Assembly (NCBI GenBank): GCA_021848555.1
Contig: JAJZUN010000110.1
Location: forward strand, 1-7,879
From: Pseudomonadota bacterium
GTDB lineage: Bacteria > Pseudomonadota > Gammaproteobacteria > Burkholderiales > SG8-39
Direction: 5' to 3'
Length of the DNA: 7,879 nt
Shown: one piece after another, positions 1 through 6,637 of the stretch
Layout: every line of letters starts with the position of its first letter
How positions within the stretch are numbered: position 1 is the first letter of the stretch
Translations under genes and position numbers: made by a program
The notes under the pieces: model-generated
Databases searched by the model: none
What the model was told of the DNA's origin: nothing
Seen by the model: the letters and a program-made list of their open reading frames with translations, nothing else

Positions 1-468
1 GAGCTGGATGCCGATGAACCCGGACCCCGATTGGGTATTCGGAACCGCCAGCAGATTGATGCCGAACCCGTGAGCCGTGCGTAGGCGCAGCACTGCGCCG
101 GCGGCGAGCGGTGCGGTAGGCACCTCAGAGCGGCGATAGCCGCTCACGAGACCTGCGGCGAGGCCCGCGCTGGCCGCCAGGCCGGCGGGAAGGTCACAGT
201 GCAGCGGCGTCCATAGCGCGAGTGCATAAGCCGTCTCGCGGCGGTAGCTGTTGCGATAGAAACCGCCCGCCGCGCTCCAGTCCTTGTTGAACTGGCGCTC
301 GATGCCCAGGCCAGGGTTGTCCTGGTTGAGCTGGCGGCGGGCCCAGGCTTCTGTGTGGATGCTCGTCGTGTTGATGTCGAGCGACCAGGGTGAGGCGTCT
401 GCGGCGTCGGCGGTGGTCAGGTTGACGGCCAGCAGCAGGCTCGTGGCGAGGGGTTTGAAGGGGTGCAT
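1..468 (-). CDS. Putative secreted/outer-membrane protein, 3' end cut by window edge
   Basis: An open frame runs from ATG at 468 to the window edge (156 codons, no stop reached). The start is supported by AGGAG at 480-476, seven bases upstream. Residues 1-22 (MHPFKPLATSLLLAVNLTTA) look like a Sec signal peptide, with a probable cut near the following Ala-rich ADAADA stretch. The mature part has alternating polar and hydrophobic stretches rich in aromatic residues and glycine (around FNKDWSAAGGFYRNSYRR, GLAAGLVSGYRR and GFGINLLAVPN), as in small outer-membrane beta-barrels. I do not recognise the family with certainty; a PagP-like or lipid-A-modifying barrel is a thought, not a claim. It is separated from the conjugation operon by a terminator but carries the same ATTTCGCAC leader element, so it is probably co-regulated with the transfer genes and may act at the cell surface. 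Reading the other minus-strand frame here would give an Arg/Pro/His-rich shadow protein. Confidence 0.72.
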   Translation of the reverse strand, partial: MHPFKPLATSLLLAVNLTTADAADASPWSLDINTTSIHTEAWARRQLNQDNPGLGIERQFNKDWSAAGGFYRNSYRRETAYALALWTPLHCDLPAGLAASAGLAAGLVSGYRRSEVPTAPLAAGAVLRLRTAHGFGINLLAVPNTQSGSGFIGIQL

Positions 469-474
469 GCAAGG

Positions 475-486
475 ACTCCTGAGAGT
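475..486 (-). promoter_or_regulatory. Small hairpin overlapping the Shine-Dalgarno of the secreted-protein gene
   Basis: On the coding strand ACTC-TCAG-GAGT can fold into a 4-bp stem with a 4-base loop. The AGGAG ribosome binding site (480-476) lies in its loop and 3' arm, so the fold would hide it. The stem is short and may be fortuitous. Confidence 0.3.
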
Positions 487-498
487 TGGTCTTGCATG

Positions 499-518
499 CA
501 GACACACGGGTGCGAAAT
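499..518 (-). promoter_or_regulatory. Leader element A (ATTTCGCAC repeat)
   Basis: The coding strand reads ATTTCGCACCCGTGTGTCTG. It lies 41 bases (core end to ATG) upstream of the secreted-protein start at 468. It matches element C (6935-6916) at 19 of 20 positions, and elements B and D share the nine-base core exactly. The copies recur at fixed positions before gene blocks, which marks it as a regulatory leader. Confidence 0.7.
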
Positions 519-536
519 CGACGCGATGGGTGGCCG

Positions 537-580
537 GTGGGCAAGTGAGCAATTCCTTGGCTTGCGCGTCACTTGTCCAC
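537..580. repeat. 12-bp inverted repeat, operator or hairpin candidate
   Basis: The arms GTGGGCAAGTGA (537-548) and TCACTTGTCCAC (569-580) are complementary at 11 of 12 positions; the exception would be a G-U pair in RNA. The spacer is 20 bases and contains a further GCAA/TTGC complement. The repeat lies between the operon terminator (649-624) and leader element A, where a promoter and operator for the leftmost gene would be expected. No T-run follows, so it is not an intrinsic terminator. Confidence 0.55.
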
Positions 581-623
581 GGGCGGGTTTACTGATTTCT
601 GTATTTGCGATGAAGCAGAAATG

Positions 624-649
624 AAAAAGCCCGGCGCGAAGGCTGGGCT
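624..649 (-). terminator. Rho-independent terminator of the transfer operon
   Basis: On the minus strand AGCCC (649-645) pairs with GGGCT (632-628), with a further GC/GC pair inside the stem, and TTTTT follows at 628-624. It sits about 33 bases after the stop codon of the 55-codon gene and before the control region of the secreted-protein gene, so it plausibly ends the small-gene operon. Confidence 0.7.
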
Positions 650-681
650 GTATTGCGTCACGCGGACGATCTGGTATCGAA

Positions 682-849
682 TCAGCGCCGGCGGGTCAGG
701 ATGGAAACCAACCAAATCAGGCCGATGCCAGCGGCGGCCACGATGGCCGCGCCGGCGACGCTCAGATGATGGAACGCCTTGAAAACAGCCGCATAGACCA
801 AGCCGTGAATCAGGCTGGACACGATCATGTGGGTAATGTCGAGGTGCAT
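682..849 (-). CDS. Small hydrophobic membrane peptide, 55 aa
   Basis: ATG at 849 to TGA at 684-682 encodes 55 residues beginning MHLDITHMIVSSLIHGLVYA and ending LTRRR. The start is backed by CGGAG a few bases upstream, and it begins three bases after the TAA of the preceding small gene, so the two are almost certainly co-translated. Two hydrophobic segments are visible (about residues 8-24 and 31-51, the second containing VAGAAIVAAAGIGLIWLVSIL), followed by a positive Arg-rich tail that would stay in the cytoplasm. I do not recognise the family. Its position at the end of a relaxase operon is compatible with an entry-exclusion or pore-associated peptide, but nothing in the sequence proves that. 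An intrinsic terminator follows about 33 bases downstream. Confidence 0.7.
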   Translation of the reverse strand: MHLDITHMIVSSLIHGLVYAAVFKAFHHLSVAGAAIVAAAGIGLIWLVSILTRRR

Positions 850-852
850 GGA

Positions 853-1035
853 TTACTCCGGGCGGCCAGCGCGAACGCGGTTGCGAATCAGGGTGATGGC
901 CACTACAGACCCGGCACCGACCAGGACGCCCCACAGAGCGCCTTCGATGGTCTGTGTTACCCCAGCGCCAAGCGCGAGTCCCCCGAGCGCTGCCCAGGAC
1001 ATGGGGCCGCGCAGGGATTGGATGAATTGCTTCAT
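853..1035 (-). CDS. Small Gly/Ala-rich membrane protein, 60 aa
   Basis: ATG at 1035 to TAA at 855-853 encodes 60 residues (MKQFIQSLRGPMSWAALGGL at the start, RNRVRAGRPE at the end). The start is chosen because AAGGAG lies just upstream and because ATG overlaps the stop codon of the previous gene as ATGA (1035-1032), typical of translational coupling. A longer in-frame extension to 1278 exists but has no good ribosome binding site and would run through the neighbouring gene. After a short amphipathic N-terminus there is an almost continuous apolar stretch (about residues 12-50) with a Gly-rich turn, consistent with two small transmembrane helices and a basic C-terminal tail. No family is recognised; it could be a membrane partner of the transfer apparatus. 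Confidence 0.7.
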   Translation of the reverse strand: MKQFIQSLRGPMSWAALGGLALGAGVTQTIEGALWGVLVGAGSVVAITLIRNRVRAGRPE

Positions 1036-1241
1036 TTGCTGCTCCTTTCCGCCCGGATGCGGGCGATGATGCGGATGAGAAACTGGCGCAAGTCCTGCGC
1101 TGCGCGCCGCTCGATCTCCCGGCGCTCTTGCTCGCACTGCTCTGCATAGAGTTCCTGCAAGGCCGTGCGAGGCCCGCCGGGCTGTGGCCGTGGGCCGATG
1201 GTCGCGTAGGCGAGCGGCATTGATAGAGGTTTGCGTTTCAT
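1032..1241 (-). CDS. Small charged helical protein, 69 aa
   Basis: ATG at 1241 to TGA at 1034-1032 encodes 69 residues. AGGAG (1252-1248) lies six bases upstream. The N-terminal third is basic and Pro/Gly-rich (MKRKPLSMPLAYATIGPRPQ). Residues 26-66 are rich in Glu, Arg, Gln and Leu (LYAEQCEQERREIERRAAQD) and should form one long amphipathic, possibly coiled-coil helix. It is the first gene after the relaxase, preceded by leader element B and a strong hairpin, and its stop overlaps the next start as ATGA. Family and function are unknown; the basic helical character would suit a nucleic-acid- or protein-binding accessory factor, but this is a guess. Confidence 0.68.
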   Translation of the reverse strand: MKRKPLSMPLAYATIGPRPQPGGPRTALQELYAEQCEQERREIERRAAQDLRQFLIRIIARIRAERSSK

Positions 1242-1249
1242 GTCGTGCT

Positions 1250-1293
1250 CCTGGATGGATGCGGGGCGGCCCCCGCACTCACCATCCCGCAGG
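1250..1293 (-). promoter_or_regulatory. Structured leader hairpin that can hide a Shine-Dalgarno
   Basis: On the coding strand TGCGGGG (1277-1271) and CCCCGCA (1266-1260) pair perfectly around a GCCG loop. The stem is extended, past a TGAG/T internal loop, by GGATGG (1287-1282) with CCATCC (1258-1253), and at the base by CCT (1293-1291) with AGG (1252-1250). That AGG is the start of the AGGAG ribosome binding site of the 69-codon gene, and the CCT overlaps the end of leader element B. The fold could therefore gate translation of the small-gene block. No T-run follows, so it is not a terminator. Confidence 0.55.
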
Positions 1294-1301
1294 TGCGAAA
1301 T
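1282..1301 (-). promoter_or_regulatory. Leader element B (ATTTCGCAC repeat)
   Basis: The coding strand reads ATTTCGCACCTGCGGGATGG. The core starts two bases after the TGA of the relaxase gene (1306-1304) and ends 51 bases before the ATG at 1241. Its 3' half has diverged from A and C but forms the 5' arm of the hairpin at 1293-1250. There is no non-coding room upstream for a separate promoter. Confidence 0.65.
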
Positions 1302-1303
1302 CT

Positions 1304-4300
1304 TCAGCGCTCCAGCTCGTAGTCGTTCTCCAAATCGGGGCCGTCCTCATCGCGCTCGCGCTCCTGCTCGGGCGTATCGATGATGTGCTCGGGGTTTTGC
1401 TCGGTGGCCTTGCTGTGGCTGTGCTCGGCTTCGGGCTTCGTCTGCTCGGCTTGCCGGGCCTGCGCTTCGCGCTCGCCGGTGCGGCGCTCGGTGTCCTGAT
1501 CCCGGCGGTCTTCGATGGCCTCGCGCTCGCTCGCCTGGCGGGCGGCGTCGAGGTCGGTTTGATGGTCGTGGGGTTGTTTTTTGGAGATCATGGCTTCTTC
1601 CTTCTGGAGTTCGACGCCGGCCTGGCGCTCAGCCTTGGCCGCGTCCTGGGTGTAAACGCGGGCGTCTTCCCGCGCTCGGGTGATGTTGACGTAGGTTTCG
1701 CGGTCGCCGTGCCGCCCAGCTTCGGTGTTGTGGTGGATGAAAACCTGCTTGACCGTCTGACCTTGCGCGGCGTGGCTGGTGGTGGAATAGGCGTGCTCGA
1801 TCGTGCGGTACGCCTTGGTGTCGACCTCGATCTGCTTGCCGTTGTCCAGCCGCACGGCCATGCGGTCGCCGTCGATCTTTTCGACCGTGCCGACCTGGCC
1901 GTTGCGGTAGCTCACGCGCTCGTTCTGCTGGTTTTCTGTGAAGCGCACACGGTCTCCTGGGGAGAACTCGCGCGGCGCGGCCTGGTAACTCTGCATCCTG
2001 GCCTTGTCGGCCCGCGCGATGACTTCGCGCCCGTCTTCCATGCGCAGCGCCACGGTGTTGTGACGGGCGTCGGTGCGAACGACTGTCCCGGTCTCGCCCT
2101 TGCGAACGTCCAGGCTCTTGTAGTTGGCGCCGAATTTGACGATCTCGCCTTTCTGGTAACTCGCCGCTTGCCGGGTCTGCGCCTCGCTGCGGTCGAGCTT
2201 GTCCAGGGTCTGGATGGTTTTGCCGTTGGCCAGATCGCCACGCGCCTTGAGCTGGTCACGGATCGCAGCATTGATGGCCTCGCGGTCCGCGTTGGTCGAG
2301 GTGAGGACCAGGGTTTCGCGGCGCTCCTGCGGGGTCATGCCTGCATAGTCTTTCGCGAGCGCCTGAATCACAGCCTTGTTGTCTTGCTTCGCTGCGTCGC
2401 GCAATTGCTCGCGCATCGTCTGCTGCTCTTTGGGAGTGAGAGCACGGCCTTCATATTTGGCGCGGATGGCGTCTTGCGCCGGAGTTTCCTCGCGGGTTTC
2501 CAGACCGCGCAGCGCCTGGCCGTGCCGGCGGTCCAGGATCTGGGACACGGCGGTTTTCATGTGCTCGGTTGTCTGGCGGCGGATCGCCCCGCGGCCCAGC
2601 TCGTTCAGGGGCAGGACGGCTTGCGCTTTCTCGAACGCCCGGCCAGCTTCCACGCCTTGATGCTGGAGCTTGTCTCCGAGAAAAACGACCCTCGCGCCAG
2701 CGGCTTCGGCTGCTTCAATCACCCGGTTGAACTCGCGCTGGCCTGATTGGCTCGCTTCGTCCATGATGCGCAGCTCGCGCACCTGGCCGCCCCGCTCGGC
2801 CAGGGCGCGCAGTGCTTCGACCTCCTGGCTCAGTGCGCGCATGTTGCGCACGGCCAGTTCGCCGCGCACGGCCAGCGTCTCGGCGATGCTCGCCGGACGC
2901 CAGTTCTCCGCATCCTTCAGTGCTACGCCTGCAACGCGGCCAGCCGTGTGGCCCAGCAGCTCAGAGATTTGCCGGTGCGCCGCTGCGGCGGCCTCGCTGC
3001 CGACCGTGCCGCCTTGCTTGAACACCTGTCCATCGTCGGTCAGGACGTACTTCGTCGCGGTCAGGCCCAAGTGATTCAGGTTCGCGGATTCCAGCTCGCG
3101 GCTGGCTGGCTTGTACAGGCTGGCGGCGTACACCTCGCCGGTGGCGGTCACCAGGTAACGACGCCCCTGTGAATCGAATTCAACCTGCGTGCCGGCCTGT
3201 CTCTGGATGCTCTTGAGATCGGCTTTGCCGCCGACCAGATCGTGGGTTTCGAGCGCACGGCGGGCAAGATCGGCGTCCCGCCCAGCTCGGCCCTCATCGA
3301 TCAGATGCCGGGCTGTCGTCGTGCTGGCGATGCCGGATTCCTGCTCCATCTTGGCGGCCTGCTCACTGCCGTTCGAAAACCCAACAACCTTCCAGCTCTT
3401 GGCCTCAGCGGCATCCCGCACGAATTCAAGCATCGTGGTCTTGCCGGTGCCGGCGAGACCCTGCACGCCTTGGAATGTGTCGCCAGCGGTCAGGATCATC
3501 GCTGCGGCAGCCCGCTGGTCCGGGGTCAGCTCGAAGCCCTTGCGCGCCTCGAAATCGGCCAGCGCAGCGGTGAATTCCCGCTTGCTCATCACGCTGACGT
3601 GCTCGCCCTTGCCGGCCTCGATCCGGTCGGCCATCCATTGCTCGGCGTTGACCATCTCGGCGGTGGTCAGTTTGCCGTCTTCCCGCGTGATGATCTGGCC
3701 CGCGCCGGTACGGGCCTCGATCTCCTTTTCAATCGCGGCTTGATCGGCCCGGCCTTCGGAGAATGTCGCGGCGGCTGAGAAAAGGTCTTTCGCGCGGAAT
3801 GCTGATTCGCGCTCGGTGATGTGCGCGAGGGCCTTGTGGACCGCTGCCCGGGCGGTCTGGGCGGTGGATTCGGCCCGCGCTTCCCGCGCGAGTGCCGCGT
3901 CGCGCTGGGGTTCCACAATTCCGACCCGCTCCGCCCGCGCCAGCCATTGCTCGCGCTGGGCTTCCGCGCCTTCGGCTTCCTCTTTGCCCTGGCGGGTATC
4001 CAGGCAGGCAGTCAGGCGGGCCAGATGGCTCGCGGTTTCAGGGTCGATGCCGTGCTGCCGCAACCATGCATCGATCTGGGCGCTGCGCTCGCTGAATTCT
4101 GCGAGCTGTGCTGGGGTGAAGCCGGCGATTTCAAAGCCGCCGGCGCCGTCAAAGTTGAGGCGGTAGCCCATGCTTTGCAGGGCATGGGCTAGCTCGTTTT
4201 TGTAGACCGCATCGGCGGCGGCCCGAAGCTCGAAAATTTTTTCGTTGCTGAGGCTGTACCAGCGCCCGGATTTCTCATCGAACACCGCATTTGCGATCAG

Positions 4301-4819
4301 GAAATGCGTGTGGGTTTGGGGGTCTAGCTCGCGGCTATTCGAGTGAGAAAAATGCGCATACAGCAGGTTGCCGGTCGCGACGTGCTCGCCAGCGATGCGC
4401 GTCTGGGCGCCATGCGTTTCCAAGAAACGCATGGCTGCGTGCGCGGCCCGCTCGTGGGCTTGACGCACGTCGTCGCGGCCAAAGACTTCTGCGATGATCG
4501 ACACGGATTTGGGGGCCGCGACGGTGAAGTCCCAACCCGCGCGGTGCTCCCACTCACCCCCGGGGCCTTTGCGGCCGAGCTGCCGCACCTCGCCATTCGC
4601 ATCGCGCACCCAGCCTTCCAGGACGTTTTGCAGCATCTTCCCGTCCACTTCTCGGGCGTCGGCGAGTGGCTTGCCGCCGTCCGCTTGATAAAAATCCGCA
4701 CCCCGGCCGCCCCATCCGCTGGGGATGGGCTCGCCGGCGTAATACTCCACGACTTCCGATTTTTGGGTGTGGTAGGCGGCCGTCCCGGTCGCGCTGCCAA
4801 TGTCGCCTTTGCTGATCAT
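1304..4819 (-). CDS. trwC: MobF-family conjugative relaxase-helicase (TrwC/TraI type)
   Basis: This 1171-residue protein nicks oriT by a tyrosine transesterification, stays covalently on the 5' end and unwinds the plasmid for transfer. The relaxase domain is residues 1 to about 300. Candidate nucleophiles are Y16 and Y26/Y27, matching the Y18/Y26 pair of TrwC. The metal-binding histidines are H159, H170 and H172 (DPQTHTH), with the same 11- and 2-residue spacing as H150/H161/H163 of TrwC. The helicase part has Walker A GLAGTGKTT (454-462), DEAS (687-690), a TSHAAQGQT motif (1014-1022) and VNITRAR (1044-1050). Two SH3-like segments are seen at about 887-935 and 952-1000, and the last 110 residues are a charged E/R/Q-rich tail. 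The protein is longer than TrwC (966) and shorter than F TraI (1756). The start at 4819 has AAAGG six bases upstream, within a 10-base gap after the coupling-protein stop, so the two genes are coupled. The symbol is by homology of role; sequence identity to R388 TrwC is limited. Confidence 0.95.
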   Translation of the reverse strand: MISKGDIGSATGTAAYHTQKSEVVEYYAGEPIPSGWGGRGADFYQADGGKPLADAREVDGKMLQNVLEGWVRDANGEVRQLGRKGPGGEWEHRAGWDFTVAAPKSVSIIAEVFGRDDVRQAHERAAHAAMRFLETHGAQTRIAGEHVATGNLLYAHFSHSNSRELDPQTHTHFLIANAVFDEKSGRWYSLSNEKIFELRAAADAVYKNELAHALQSMGYRLNFDGAGGFEIAGFTPAQLAEFSERSAQIDAWLRQHGIDPETASHLARLTACLDTRQGKEEAEGAEAQREQWLARAERVGIVEPQRDAALAREARAESTAQTARAAVHKALAHITERESAFRAKDLFSAAATFSEGRADQAAIEKEIEARTGAGQIITREDGKLTTAEMVNAEQWMADRIEAGKGEHVSVMSKREFTAALADFEARKGFELTPDQRAAAAMILTAGDTFQGVQGLAGTGKTTMLEFVRDAAEAKSWKVVGFSNGSEQAAKMEQESGIASTTTARHLIDEGRAGRDADLARRALETHDLVGGKADLKSIQRQAGTQVEFDSQGRRYLVTATGEVYAASLYKPASRELESANLNHLGLTATKYVLTDDGQVFKQGGTVGSEAAAAAHRQISELLGHTAGRVAGVALKDAENWRPASIAETLAVRGELAVRNMRALSQEVEALRALAERGGQVRELRIMDEASQSGQREFNRVIEAAEAAGARVVFLGDKLQHQGVEAGRAFEKAQAVLPLNELGRGAIRRQTTEHMKTAVSQILDRRHGQALRGLETREETPAQDAIRAKYEGRALTPKEQQTMREQLRDAAKQDNKAVIQALAKDYAGMTPQERRETLVLTSTNADREAINAAIRDQLKARGDLANGKTIQTLDKLDRSEAQTRQAASYQKGEIVKFGANYKSLDVRKGETGTVVRTDARHNTVALRMEDGREVIARADKARMQSYQAAPREFSPGDRVRFTENQQNERVSYRNGQVGTVEKIDGDRMAVRLDNGKQIEVDTKAYRTIEHAYSTTSHAAQGQTVKQVFIHHNTEAGRHGDRETYVNITRAREDARVYTQDAAKAERQAGVELQKEEAMISKKQPHDHQTDLDAARQASEREAIEDRRDQDTERRTGEREAQARQAEQTKPEAEHSHSKATEQNPEHIIDTPEQERERDEDGPDLENDYELER

Positions 4820-4829
4820 GTCTGGCCTT

Positions 4830-6626
4830 TCAGAGTTTCAGGAGTGCGTTTATTGCGGCCTGGGTATCGACTGGCGCGGGGTTTTCAGGGGGAGCCAGGC
4901 GATGGCCGCACGCCGCGCAGAATTTGTCTTGTTCGCCGGTTTCCGAACCGCAGTTCGGGCAGGTATTCGGGGATGGCAAAGCCGATGCTTGCAACGGCTC
5001 GGCCTCTGGCGTTTCATGGACCTGCGTCTCTGGCTCTTGGGTATGCTCGCCCTGATTTTCATCGGGGGTAGTGGTGTCGCCCGATTTTTCCCAGTCCTCA
5101 CGCTGCACATAGGCGGAATTCACTACATCGGGTGCGGGCTGGGGAATCGGCAGGCGGATCGGGCAAATGGGGTAATGCCCAGCGAGATTAAGGAAACCAT
5201 CGAGATTCGGCAGATTTTGCAATTCGCTGGGCATGACGATCCGCTCGTTTTGGTATTGCTGCGACCAGTTATTGTGAGAACTTGATCCTTGCGGGCCGTC
5301 GTTGCTTCCTCCGCTGTTCACTATGCGCATCACCTGATGATCGCCGAGGAAACGGGAAAGATATTCTGACGTGTCGGCGTCTGGCGTACGCAGAACAGTC
5401 CATGTGCCGATACTGGACAGCATGGATTGCGCATTTTCCCGACCGTAGGCTGCCCAGACTTGGGAAATGGACTGCATCCCCAGAATTGCAACCCCGCCTT
5501 GTTTGCGAGCATTAGTCAGGAAGTCTTCCATGGAACTCACGCGCCCGAGCGATGCAAACTCATCGGCGACCAGCCAAATCCGGCGCCCATGCTCGTCCGG
5601 GCTGAGGGACATGACCCCGGCATTGAAAATATCAATACTGGCGGCAATCAAAGGGGCAAGCGCTTTGCGTTGATCACCACGATAATTGAAGTAAGCCCAT
5701 CCCTTTCCGCCCTGCACCCATGCCTTGATGGAAAACGCCTCGCGGCCTGCGCTTGGGCAGAGATATTGGTATGGCGACAGATAGGTGCTCACAATGCCCC
5801 GCACGGAACCGAACATTTTTTCATTGCCCTTCGCCAGCAATCCAGCGGCAGAAGTTCCTTCGGTGATTTCGCGAAGCTCTGCAATGTCGGCGACGATCGC
5901 CAGACGATAAATCTCCGCGTTGTCCAGACTGTATTTCCAGCAGTGGCGCAAAATAGCACCAATCACTGCCTGTGCGTATTTATTCCATTCGCCTGATTCA
6001 CCTTGTGCATCGGGAATCATGGACTGGGCAATTCCCTCGCAATCCCATTCGCCCTGAATCTCAGCGAGCGGTGACCAGGACACGGAGCGCGAATCAAGAG
6101 GATTCAAAATAACGTCATTCGTTGTTTCTCCATCTTCGCTGCTCCCGAAAAACCGCTCGCAATACACCCCTTGACGGTCGGCGATGAAACAACGGTCCCC
6201 GCGTCCGCGCGTCGCGAGAATATCGAGTATATTGGTCACCGCGACGGATTTGCCAGAGCCGGGTGCACCGGAAAAGAGGAATCCGCGATTTTCGATCTCA
6301 TACGGGACGGGGATGTGCGCGATTTCAATATCACACGACTTTCCTTCGGCGCGGATCATTGAAATAAGATCATCGCCACCTACGAGCTTTGCCCCGCGCA
6401 GGTGGGGGTTATGCGCTGCGGCAGGTTTATAGAAAATCGCGTCCCAAATCAAATAGCCAGTTCCGATCAGCCCGATGAAAAAGAAAATCGCGCCGATCTG
6501 GGTTCCGGCGCCTCCGAAAAACAATGCCATGAGGAACCATGCCCCGAAGGAGATTCCGATTCCAGAAACGACAATCGCGCCGATTCGGCCAATCGAATCA
6601 ACGAGCCTTGCAAATAACTTTCCCAT
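4830..6626 (-). CDS. trwB: Type IV coupling protein (TrwB/TraD family) with C-terminal zinc ribbon
   Basis: This 598-residue inner-membrane ATPase links the relaxase-DNA complex to the type IV secretion channel. Two N-terminal membrane helices span about residues 14-38 and 44-65. Walker A is GAPGSGKS (120-127), and the following FIADRQGVYCERFF and ILNPLDSRSVSWSPLAEI stretches match TrwB/TraD. Walker B is IWLVADEFASLGR (350-362), with D355/E356. TNARKQGGVAILGMQSISQ (371-389) is the conserved block after it. TrwB of R388 has 507 residues; here about 90 more follow, mostly acidic and Pro/Gln-rich (510-550), then a CxxC-x10-CxxC zinc ribbon (C556, C559, C570, C573). That tail is unusual for the family and may recruit the relaxase or DNA. 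AAGGAG precedes the ATG, 11 bases after the stop of the RHH gene. GC content is visibly lower than in the relaxase gene. Confidence 0.94.
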   Translation of the reverse strand: MGKLFARLVDSIGRIGAIVVSGIGISFGAWFLMALFFGGAGTQIGAIFFFIGLIGTGYLIWDAIFYKPAAAHNPHLRGAKLVGGDDLISMIRAEGKSCDIEIAHIPVPYEIENRGFLFSGAPGSGKSVAVTNILDILATRGRGDRCFIADRQGVYCERFFGSSEDGETTNDVILNPLDSRSVSWSPLAEIQGEWDCEGIAQSMIPDAQGESGEWNKYAQAVIGAILRHCWKYSLDNAEIYRLAIVADIAELREITEGTSAAGLLAKGNEKMFGSVRGIVSTYLSPYQYLCPSAGREAFSIKAWVQGGKGWAYFNYRGDQRKALAPLIAASIDIFNAGVMSLSPDEHGRRIWLVADEFASLGRVSSMEDFLTNARKQGGVAILGMQSISQVWAAYGRENAQSMLSSIGTWTVLRTPDADTSEYLSRFLGDHQVMRIVNSGGSNDGPQGSSSHNNWSQQYQNERIVMPSELQNLPNLDGFLNLAGHYPICPIRLPIPQPAPDVVNSAYVQREDWEKSGDTTTPDENQGEHTQEPETQVHETPEAEPLQASALPSPNTCPNCGSETGEQDKFCAACGHRLAPPENPAPVDTQAAINALLKL

Positions 6627-6637
6627 GGTGATTCTCC

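Noticed and set aside
519..556. A sigma-70 promoter just upstream of leader element A (TTGCCC, 17 bases, TCGATT)
   Set aside because: The match to consensus is poor, and the other leader copies have no equivalent at the same spacing, so I do not annotate it.
569..1147. A 192-codon minus-strand frame covering the small-gene block
   Set aside because: It is in a different frame from three small genes with good ribosome binding sites and coupled starts, runs through the terminator, and is Arg/Ser/Pro-rich like a shadow frame.
1184..2746. A 520-codon open frame on the plus strand opposite the relaxase C-terminal half
   Set aside because: It is a GC-rich antisense shadow: the minus strand encodes clear helicase motifs here, the plus frame gives a low-complexity Leu/Val/Gly/Ala/Asp-rich protein, and its ATG has no convincing ribosome binding site.
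2670..5285. Many other plus-strand open frames of 60-240 codons opposite the relaxase and coupling-protein genes
   Set aside because: They overlap well-supported minus-strand domains, are rich in Arg/Ala/Pro/Ser, overlap one another in several frames and show no domains.
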